Positions 1 to 5,055 of a stretch of DNA of 5,055 nucleotides are shown piece after piece; position 1 is the first letter of the stretch, and every line of letters starts with the position of its first letter. This stretch comes from Planctomycetaceae bacterium (GTDB taxonomy: Bacteria; Planctomycetota; MHYJ01; SBBU01): positions 1 through 5,055 of the forward strand of contig SBBU01000348.1 of assembly GCA_005239585.1 (NCBI GenBank), given 5' to 3'. The position numbers and the translations under genes are program-made. The notes beneath the pieces were generated by a model that ran no database searches, had not been told where the DNA came from, and saw only the letters and a list, made by a program, of their open reading frames with translations.

Positions 1-177
1 AATCTGTTGGTCTGATCTTGTGATTTCTACCTTGACCAATTTTTCATTGTCAGAAAACTCTATGAGACGTCTGTATAGGTCATCCGGCAGTGTAGTTTTC
101 AAAAGAGGTTTTACGCCAAAGAAAAAAATAGTAAGCGCTACGGCTGTGAGCAATAAGAATAGATTTATGCGCTTCAT
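1..177 (-). CDS. Probable DUF4340-type protein, N-terminal fragment
   Basis: This is the first 59 codons of a gene that continues past base 1 of the window. It starts with ATG at 177-175, inside an ATGA overlap with the stop of the GldG-like gene, and has an AGGAG at 185-181 three bases upstream. The protein begins MKRINLFLLLTAVALTIFFF, a basic tip followed by one hydrophobic helix (about residues 4-21), which fits an inner-membrane anchor or signal peptide with the rest in the periplasm. The stretch after residue 40 (KLVKVEITRSDQQI) resembles the opening strand of DUF4340 domains, whose genes commonly follow gldG-like genes in ABC cassettes. The family call rests on position plus this short match, so it is an inference. 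DUF4340 proteins have no established biochemical function. Confidence 0.65.
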   Translation of the reverse strand, partial: MKRINLFLLLTAVALTIFFFGVKPLLKTTLPDDLYRRLIEFSDNEKLVKVEITRSDQQI

Positions 178-1556
178 TTTCTCCTGAGAAACCAGACAAT
201 TATCCCAAGCAGGACGCCTGAGCCGGGGATAACACCGAGGCATATGATGAGAAGAAAGCTCATGTCCTGTTCAGTCAGCTTTAACGGACTCCTCTTGAAT
301 ATCTTTGCCGGCGCAAATATCCTATCTTCCTTGGAACAGAGCCATCGAATGGTATTGGCAAAGTAATCAACTATCAAGGGATCCTTTACAATCTCCATAT
401 TAGTAATGGGGTAACTTGAACCCCATACTACGATCCGGGTAGATCCAAGCTTCACTGCTGCGGCAATCGGCTGGGGATTGCGTAACTGCTCCGCGTCAAC
501 CTTTGATGGATCAATCAGAAAATTGCCAGCCTGACAGTAAAATAACTCCTGAATGTCAGGATCATTGGCGAATTCTGGCCGCTTGCGCACAATTAGAGGT
601 TCTGAAAATGTAATAGACTTGCCCTGCATTCCATCGTTGATCTTGTGATTTGAAAAGATGCCAGCCATCACTGACCCCATCCTCCCGCTTGTTATTTTCC
701 TGCGATCAATAATAATTCCACAACCCTCAACAAGCCGGTAAAGATTAAGATCCAATCTCATGTTTGGATGGAGAGACATAAAGATCCTGCCGCCCCCTTT
801 AAGATAATGTCTGAGGGGCTCTAATTCCTCGGCTTTCAAGTCAGTCGCAGCCCCAAGGATCAAGAGTGCATCACAATCTCTTGGGATCTCCCTGACCTGA
901 GTAAGATCAATCGGGGCAATAGTTGCATTTTCACTCTCCTCGATCAGATCCTTTGCCCCGCTGAATGAGTAATATGTCTGATCATTCGTTACAAGCAGTT
1001 CACCATGGCCGATCGTAAAGTAAATCTTGAGCTTTTCTTTGGATACGATCGCATTGATTGCATTCATTATTCGTTGTTCGCCTATAAACTCCAGTATTGC
1101 CCCAGTATCAGGCTTCCCGACATATAAATCCTTTACAGCCACAGACCGGGTCTGCTTATCCTTTTCCTTGCCTGTAAATATGTAAATCGTGTTTGCTGTT
1201 GGAAACGAGAAAAATCCGCGCAGTTCTCCCTCCAGTGAAATGAAATCTGATTTTAGGGGGTTTAGCTCGCGTACAACAAGCTTACCAGTATATCCCTGAA
1301 ACTCCGTCAAAAGCTCCCTAACTTTCTGCCATGCATTTGGCAGTGATGCGTCCGGAGTCCCCCCTAATGGAGGCGTAGTATAGATTTTGATCTCATTTTT
1401 AAGATTTCCGAGGAAATTCCTCGTCTGCGGGGAGAGGTCGTACTTTTTATCAGATGTCAGATCATACCTGATGAAAAATTCCCGTGCGATGAGATTTACC
1501 ATTACCAGATTGTAGATAAGCAGGGCAAAGAAAAATGTCCCCCTAACGACCTTCAC
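174..1556 (-). CDS. GldG-like ABC transporter auxiliary protein
   Basis: This is a 460-residue membrane-anchored protein of the GldG / ABC_transp_aux type, which partners an ABC-2 exporter and places a large domain in the periplasm. A transmembrane helix at about residues 7-24 is followed by the family hallmark RYDLTSDKKYDLSPQT (30-45). Further in are IGEQRIMNAI (about 158-167), the GHGE motif (183-186) and a Rossmann-like stretch ending in a GGGR turn (about 228-257). A second membrane helix sits at the extreme C-terminus (about 433-456), ending in FLRRK. I chose the GTG start at 1556 because a strong AGGAGG (1567-1562) lies five bases upstream and the GTG overlaps the permease stop as GTGA. 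The longer reading from TTG at 1610 adds 18 residues that only repeat the permease 3' end out of frame. In Bacteroidetes GldG is needed for gliding; its role and substrate elsewhere are unknown. Confidence 0.9.
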   Translation of the reverse strand: MKVVRGTFFFALLIYNLVMVNLIAREFFIRYDLTSDKKYDLSPQTRNFLGNLKNEIKIYTTPPLGGTPDASLPNAWQKVRELLTEFQGYTGKLVVRELNPLKSDFISLEGELRGFFSFPTANTIYIFTGKEKDKQTRSVAVKDLYVGKPDTGAILEFIGEQRIMNAINAIVSKEKLKIYFTIGHGELLVTNDQTYYSFSGAKDLIEESENATIAPIDLTQVREIPRDCDALLILGAATDLKAEELEPLRHYLKGGGRIFMSLHPNMRLDLNLYRLVEGCGIIIDRRKITSGRMGSVMAGIFSNHKINDGMQGKSITFSEPLIVRKRPEFANDPDIQELFYCQAGNFLIDPSKVDAEQLRNPQPIAAAVKLGSTRIVVWGSSYPITNMEIVKDPLIVDYFANTIRWLCSKEDRIFAPAKIFKRSPLKLTEQDMSFLLIICLGVIPGSGVLLGIIVWFLRRK

Positions 1557-2281
1557 GGCACCCTCCTCTGCTCGACTAGCTTGACGCTTGAAATCAATGC
1601 GCCGATGCAAATTGTGATGAAAAATATGAGCGGCCTCGTATCGAATCTGCCCGAGAAAAATGGACCGATATTATTTAGGAAGCTGATGCTTGTCAGTATA
1701 ACCTTCAGCGCCGAGCCCTCATCCACCAAGACTGAAGCCACGTTAATTGACACAAGCAAGAAGGAAAGAATCAGTGTCACTACTCCTGCCGATACCTGAG
1801 AATTGAACAAGGATGATATCAAGAGCCCGATCGAAAAGAGGGCCGACGCAAAGAGAAAGAGCCCAATGTAACCCATGCATACGGCGTTCATGTCGAGAGA
1901 AGTGAAGAATGACATCAGGATAATATATACAAATGTAGGCATGACAATAACTGCATAAAAAACCATGCTCCCAAGGAACTTTCCCATCAGGACCTGAAAC
2001 TCTGAGACAGGCGCAGTGAAAAGTGTTTCCATGGTGCCTCGGAACTTCTCCTCCGCTACAAGCCTCATTGTTACAAGCGGTGATATCAGGACAGTCAAAA
2101 ACATAATGGCCTGAAGAGTCTCTGTAAATTCGGCCGGAGCCGAGAGTCTTGCATAATTAGCCATCTGGCCCGTGAAGAAGAATCCGCTGACAAGCAAAAA
2201 GCTTGTCATTACGACATAGGCAATAGGAGATGCAAAATATATCTTTAACTCCTTTCGTGCCATCGCAAGAATCTTCATCAT
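1553..2281 (-). CDS. ABC-2 type transporter permease (GldF/NosY type)
   Basis: This 242-residue integral inner-membrane protein is the transmembrane half of the ABC exporter whose ATPase is encoded just upstream. Six hydrophobic segments are visible, at about residues 18-37, 57-75, 103-126, 133-158, 163-186 and 217-235. The N-terminus carries the family pattern of a short amphipathic helix ending in KELKIYFASPIAYV (10-23). Between helices 2 and 3 lies the typical cytoplasmic coupling stretch RLVAEEKFRGTMETLFTAPVS (73-93), shown here only as a landmark with key residues E77, E78, G82, T83 and P91. The C-terminus ends in VEQRR, as is usual for the family. Length is normal, with no break. The start ATG at 2281 shares ATGA with the ATPase stop; a second ATG at 2278 is also possible, and AAGGG in the ATPase end can serve as its ribosome site. 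The substrate cannot be read from the sequence. Confidence 0.9.
   Translation of the reverse strand: MMKILAMARKELKIYFASPIAYVVMTSFLLVSGFFFTGQMANYARLSAPAEFTETLQAIMFLTVLISPLVTMRLVAEEKFRGTMETLFTAPVSEFQVLMGKFLGSMVFYAVIVMPTFVYIILMSFFTSLDMNAVCMGYIGLFLFASALFSIGLLISSLFNSQVSAGVVTLILSFLLVSINVASVLVDEGSALKVILTSISFLNNIGPFFSGRFDTRPLIFFITICIGALISSVKLVEQRRVP
1562..1567 (-). promoter_or_regulatory. Strong ribosome binding site that fixes the GldG-like start
   Basis: The minus strand reads AGGAGG at 1567-1562, then GTGCC, then GTG at 1556. The site lies inside the last codons of the permease gene. It favours the GTG start over the upstream TTG at 1610. With the GTGA stop/start overlap it suggests that ribosomes finishing the permease reinitiate here. 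Confidence 0.85.
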
Positions 2282-3198
2282 TTACCCTTGTCATCAGTGA
2301 GACGGGCAAACGCTTCTTCCAGCGAGAGCCTATCGATTGCAAGTTCCAGCAAGATCCATCTTTGCTGTGCCGCCATGGATGAAATCCTCTCCCTTGCATC
2401 AATTTGATTCCTTGTCTCGACTGTATACGTGTCGACATCGCCCTTCGACTTCCAAAGCACCCGCTCAACCTCTGTGAGTCCTTCGATCTGATCCTTTACT
2501 GCCCGGCCTCCGTTCCTCACTTCGACTCTTATCCTCCCCGGTATCTGAAGCATACGGGCTATCTCGGCTGTTGTCCCAGATGCAACCAGTCTTCCCATGT
2601 TCATAATAAGGACGCGTCTACACATGAGCTCAACCTCCGGCAGGATATGTGTGGAAAGTATCACCGTCTTTCTCCCGGCAAGGTTACTTATGAGCTCTCG
2701 CACCTGACGCACCTGATTTGGATCGAGACCCAATGTAGGTTCATCAAGTATAAGGACCTCTGGATCATGCAAAATGGCATCTGCAAGTCCTACCCTTTGC
2801 TTTTGTCCCTTTGAGAGGTGCCCGATTATCCTGCCAGATTCATTTAGACCCACTAGCTCCAGTGCCTTGGCCACTGAACCCTTGCCAACGCCCTTTAATC
2901 TTGCCCTGAAACCAAGGTACTCTTTGACCCTCATTTCATTATAAAGCGGATTGTTCTCGGGGAGATAACCCACTGCCTTTCTGACCTTTAAGGAATCCTG
3001 TATAGTGTCATATCCAGCTACAGTTGCTTTGCCCGATGTAGGGACAAAGTAACTCGTAAGCATCCTCATCGTTGTTGTCTTGCCTGCCCCGTTTGGCCCA
3101 AGAAAACCTACGATTTCACCCTTGGCGATGTTGAAAGAAAGGTCATCAACTGCACGTGTGCCGGGAAACTCTTTGGTAAGGTTCTTTGCCTCTATCAT
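2278..3198 (-). CDS. ABC transporter ATP-binding protein (GldA/CcmA type)
   Basis: This 306-residue ATPase powers the ABC-2 exporter formed with the following permease. The nucleotide-binding domain is complete: Walker A GPNGAGKTT (34-42), Q-loop region GYLPENNPLY (77-86), signature LSKGQKQR (128-135), Walker B VLILDEP (148-154), D-loop GLD (157-159) and switch histidine H184. The LPEN Q-loop, lacking the usual glutamine, and the LSKGQ signature are what I expect for the GldA/multidrug-type subfamily, so they are not signs of inactivation. Residues from about 215 to 306 form the extra C-terminal domain usual in this group, ending in the LSLEEAFARLT motif. The ATG at 3198 gives the standard N-terminus MIEAKNLTKEF. 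No Shine-Dalgarno sequence is visible in the AT-rich 57 bases before it, which is odd for the first gene of a tightly coupled cassette. The stop overlaps the permease start by four bases. Confidence 0.93.
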   Translation of the reverse strand: MIEAKNLTKEFPGTRAVDDLSFNIAKGEIVGFLGPNGAGKTTTMRMLTSYFVPTSGKATVAGYDTIQDSLKVRKAVGYLPENNPLYNEMRVKEYLGFRARLKGVGKGSVAKALELVGLNESGRIIGHLSKGQKQRVGLADAILHDPEVLILDEPTLGLDPNQVRQVRELISNLAGRKTVILSTHILPEVELMCRRVLIMNMGRLVASGTTAEIARMLQIPGRIRVEVRNGGRAVKDQIEGLTEVERVLWKSKGDVDTYTVETRNQIDARERISSMAAQQRWILLELAIDRLSLEEAFARLTDDKGK

Positions 3199-3255
3199 TC
3201 AAAATTTAGATTTGTGAATTTCATTTTTGCTTTTTACTATTTAAATTTTTATTTT
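3199..3255. other. AT-rich gap ahead of the ABC cassette
   Basis: This 57-base gap is the only real intergenic space in the window and is almost entirely A/T. It would be the natural place for a promoter of the ABC cassette on the minus strand. I cannot fit a convincing -35/-10 pair, and there is no GC-rich hairpin with a T tract to end transcription of the gene upstream. It contains a 9-codon reading frame (3224-3195, MKFTNLNFE) whose stop overlaps the ATPase ATG as ATGA. Loose AT-only inverted arms lie at 3201-3208 and 3242-3249. Confidence 0.5.
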
Positions 3256-4434
3256 CTATTTGATGTCTGCAAAGGACTTGAATTGACTTATAGCCTCTTT
3301 GACCTTATCTATTTTTGTCTTGTCTTCGAATGCCTCATTAAGCGTTTCCTGGATCCTCACAAGGTAATAATAACCCTTCATCGTTGCCAATTCTGATAGT
3401 TTTACAAGGATATGAGTTGCCTTTACTTTAAGAGTATGCGAATCACCTTTACCCTCGGAGAGCGACTTGACCAGTTCTTCGAGGGCATCGACCAAGGGCT
3501 TTACCAGTTCTGGTTCAGGGGCATCAACCCCAAGCGCCTCAACCTCCATATCATAGTATTTCAAGAACTCGTCCATTTTAGTCCTCGCGGTTGTTACTTT
3601 TTCCCCCTTTTCCTTGAGCGCTTCTGTTGATATCTGCATTATCTCTGTCAGCATCTTTCCCATTTCATTTATTGCCCCTTTACCATATTTTTCCGTGTCG
3701 AAGCCATATTCAAGACGGATCTTGTTGGCCTCGGTTATCTTTGACATTTTCTCCTTGGTTTTCACCGTCAAGTCATTCCAGGCCTTTTCATCAGGCTTGG
3801 CCTGATACTTTATAAATTTATCCTTTATCTCAAGAAGGAATAATCTTATCTCCTTAAAGTCTATATGAAGCGACTTGGCTGACGCCTTGATCTCTTTCCT
3901 ATAATCGCTGTCAGAGCCAAAAGAGCGATCTTTTTTAAACGAGAGCTTGCCATCCTTGAGACCCATTAATTTCGTCCTGACATCCTTGTCATCCTGTTCT
4001 GATTCATCTATATCAATTCTTGCCATGTACTTACCTGAGAACGGTTTTTTCTGAAACTTGTAGGCCTCTAGCGACAATTTCCCCTCCTGAACTTTAGCTG
4101 GTACATATCTGGTACTGTAATCCACCAATCCCTCAGTACTATCTTCGCGATAATAGTATTGAATACTAACCTTCACAAGTGCATTTTCCGGGAGATTAGT
4201 CTTTGCCCTGATTTCAAACGTATAGAAACCTTCTTTCTTTACAATATCGAAACTGATTTCGCAGTTGAATTCCTGTAGTTCATCCAACCCTTTGGATAGA
4301 TGTTCAGGAGAGCACCAACTCTTATAACACGTACTCTCGAATAATCTTATCTGACTTTCGGCCAAACGGCCGGGCTCATTTAAATGCCGAAAGGCCGGTA
4401 ATATGCTCGCCAACAACAAGAGTATGTATGTCAT
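3256..4434 (-). CDS. Unrecognised exported protein, beta-rich then helical
   Basis: I do not recognise this 392-residue protein. From ATG 4434 it begins MTYILLLLASILPAF, a plausible signal peptide, so a periplasmic location is inferred. Its only three cysteines are at residues 36, 41 and 58. Residues about 58-142 look beta-rich and include TNLPENALVKVSI (79-91), resembling beta-sandwich modules I recall from uncharacterised secreted proteins. Residues about 178-392 are lysine/glutamate-rich and helical (for example AINEMGKMLTEIM, ALEELVKSL), broken near a PEPELVKP segment (about 306-313), with no catalytic motif seen. The start is uncertain. ATG 4434 has GAGGG five bases upstream but overlaps the dehydrogenase gene by 59 bases in another frame; ATG 4446 would add MRVH and a basic residue. 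The next in-frame ATG is at residue 137, and TTG codons after 4376 are possible. The gene ends 57 bases before the ABC ATPase, so it could be a partner of that exporter, which is a guess from position. Confidence 0.72.
   Translation of the reverse strand: MTYILLLLASILPAFRHLNEPGRLAESQIRLFESTCYKSWCSPEHLSKGLDELQEFNCEISFDIVKKEGFYTFEIRAKTNLPENALVKVSIQYYYREDSTEGLVDYSTRYVPAKVQEGKLSLEAYKFQKKPFSGKYMARIDIDESEQDDKDVRTKLMGLKDGKLSFKKDRSFGSDSDYRKEIKASAKSLHIDFKEIRLFLLEIKDKFIKYQAKPDEKAWNDLTVKTKEKMSKITEANKIRLEYGFDTEKYGKGAINEMGKMLTEIMQISTEALKEKGEKVTTARTKMDEFLKYYDMEVEALGVDAPEPELVKPLVDALEELVKSLSEGKGDSHTLKVKATHILVKLSELATMKGYYYLVRIQETLNEAFEDKTKIDKVKEAISQFKSFADIK
4359..4372 (-). other. Short GC hairpin just after the dehydrogenase stop
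   Basis: On the minus strand, starting four bases after the TGA at 4378-4376, CGGCC and GGCCG can pair around a GTTT loop (five base pairs, all G/C). There is no following T tract, so it is not a standard terminator. It lies within the reading frame of the unrecognised gene if that gene starts at 4434. It may be chance, or may slow ribosomes or protect an RNA end. Confidence 0.35.
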
Positions 4435-5055
4435 GTGTACCCTCATAAGTATAGACGGTTTCCAGATTGCACATATGGCGCATGCTCTGATATTCATCGA
4501 GTATCCCGCTGGCCCCGAGGATATCGCGCGCCATTCTTGCAATGCAAAGCGCCTGATAGACATTATTTCTCTTTGCCAGAGAGACCTGCACATGGTTAGA
4601 CTTGCCCGCCTCCTTTAGCCTCCCCATCTGGATGCAAAGAAGCTGTGCCTTGGTGATCTCTGTAAGCATCTCTACCAGTTTTGCCTGAACAAGCTGGAAG
4701 GAACCGATTGGCTTGTCAAATTGGATCCTTGTCTTGGAATATTCAAGCGCCTCTTCATAGCAGGCCATCGCCGCCCCTATAGCGCCCCATGCAATGCCAT
4801 AACGGGCCTGGTTAAGGCACATGAGCGCAGATTTGATTCCCTCGGTCTTGGGGAGTTTCATTTCCTCCGGCACCTCGCAGTCTTCAAGAAGAAGCTCTGC
4901 AGTGTCAGATGCCCTTAATGAAAGCTTGCCCTTCATTTCACTGGCTTTAAAGCCACCCTCAACTATGAAACCATCTATTTCACCGTCATCTTTTCTGGCC
5001 CAAACGACGGCAATGTCTGCCATATCCCCATTTGTAATCCACCTCTTTGTACCGT
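4376..5055 (-). CDS. Glutaryl-CoA dehydrogenase-like acyl-CoA dehydrogenase, C-terminal part
   Basis: This is a flavoprotein that oxidises an acyl-CoA thioester, very probably glutaryl-CoA to crotonyl-CoA, in lysine/tryptophan or aromatic (benzoyl-CoA) breakdown in the cytoplasm. The frame is open to the window edge, so the 5' end is missing. The visible 225 residues start GTKRWITNGDMAD, matching the middle beta domain. They then run through KGKLSLRAS, CLNQARYGIAWG, the FAD-contacting RIQFDKPIGSFQ, LVEMLTEIT, KRNNVYQALCIARMARDILG and TYEGTHDIH, ending ITGLSAFK. The glutamate in TYEGTHD (codon 4444-4442) is in the position of the catalytic base. These segments agree closely with human GCDH as I remember it, more than with short-chain or butyryl-CoA dehydrogenases. 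The residues that bind the glutaryl carboxylate (an arginine in the N-terminal half) lie outside the window, so the substrate is not proven. The internal ATG at 5023 is not the start. Confidence 0.9.
   Translation of the reverse strand, partial: GTKRWITNGDMADIAVVWARKDDGEIDGFIVEGGFKASEMKGKLSLRASDTAELLLEDCEVPEEMKLPKTEGIKSALMCLNQARYGIAWGAIGAAMACYEEALEYSKTRIQFDKPIGSFQLVQAKLVEMLTEITKAQLLCIQMGRLKEAGKSNHVQVSLAKRNNVYQALCIARMARDILGASGILDEYQSMRHMCNLETVYTYEGTHDIHTLVVGEHITGLSAFK
4440..4444 (-). promoter_or_regulatory. Possible ribosome binding site inside dehydrogenase gene
   Basis: The minus strand reads GAGGG at 4444-4440, then TACAC, then ATG at 4434. Spacing suits a Shine-Dalgarno for the unrecognised downstream gene. 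The same bases encode the catalytic YEGTHD motif of the dehydrogenase, so the GAGGG may exist only because that protein motif demands it. Confidence 0.45.

Noticed and set aside
2157..2468. Minus-strand 103-codon frame spanning the ATPase/permease junction
   Set aside because: It is an out-of-frame shadow of two genes whose own motifs are intact; its protein has no recognisable features.
2404..2814. Plus-strand open frame of 136 codons
   Set aside because: It lies wholly inside the well-supported ABC ATPase gene on the opposite strand, has odd composition (many Cys/His/Tyr), and no ribosome site or family similarity.
2662..2817. LSKGQ signature and Q-loop without glutamine in the ABC ATPase as signs of a degenerate enzyme
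   Set aside because: Both variants are usual in the GldA-like subfamily, and Walker A, Walker B and the switch histidine are intact.
3201..3249. Inverted arms AAAATTTA / TAAATTTT in the AT-rich gap
   Set aside because: The arms are only A/T, eight bases long and 33 bases apart in very AT-rich DNA, so chance is expected; not a credible terminator or operator.
4347..4379. ATG at 4379 overlapping the dehydrogenase TGA as ATGA, like the other couplings in the window
   Set aside because: The frame stops after 10 codons (MSPAVWPKVR), with no family match and no sign that a single frameshift would restore a sensible N-terminus for the next gene.
4435..4593. Upstream extension of the unrecognised gene to ATG 4593
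   Set aside because: This stretch encodes the conserved dehydrogenase C-terminal region in another frame, and the extension (MCRSLWQREI...) would bury the signal-like segment. Its length is adequately explained as a shadow.

Overview
The window carries five genes, all on the minus strand, so they are transcribed from high to low coordinates. I see no RNA genes, mobile elements, CRISPR arrays or recognisable Rho-independent terminators. Base composition looks moderate (mid-40s % GC by eye), and AGG/AGA and ATA codons are used freely. A glutaryl-CoA-dehydrogenase-type enzyme next to a GldG/DUF4340-type ABC cassette would suit an anaerobic or syntrophic bacterium of the Desulfobacterota (former Deltaproteobacteria) or a similar lineage. 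That placement is inference from gene content and is weak.

Layout in transcription order. (1) 5055-4376: the C-terminal part of an acyl-CoA dehydrogenase closely resembling glutaryl-CoA dehydrogenase; its N-terminus lies outside the window. (2) About 4434-3256: a lysine-rich protein I do not recognise, with a predicted signal peptide, a beta-rich N-terminal part and a long helical C-terminal part. Its best start lies inside the end of gene 1, in another frame. (3) A 57-base AT-rich gap, then 3198-2278: an ABC transporter ATPase. (4) 2281-1553: its ABC-2 type six-helix permease (GldF/NosY type). (5) 1556-174: a GldG-like membrane-anchored auxiliary protein. (6) 177-1: the first 59 residues of a probable DUF4340-type protein running off the window.

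Genes 3 to 6 form one tight cassette. Each stop overlaps the next start by four bases (ATGA, GTGA, ATGA), which points to translational coupling and one assembled complex. By family knowledge this is the GldA/GldF/GldG-type ABC system plus a DUF4340 protein. It is tied to gliding in Bacteroidetes, but its substrate and role are unknown in most other bacteria. The unknown exported protein just upstream is a candidate partner of this transporter, though a gap without an obvious ribosome binding site separates them. The dehydrogenase is probably an unrelated metabolic neighbour. Most of the window is ordinary. The points most worth a second look are the unknown protein, its start hidden in the dehydrogenase catalytic motif, and the start correction for the GldG-like gene.
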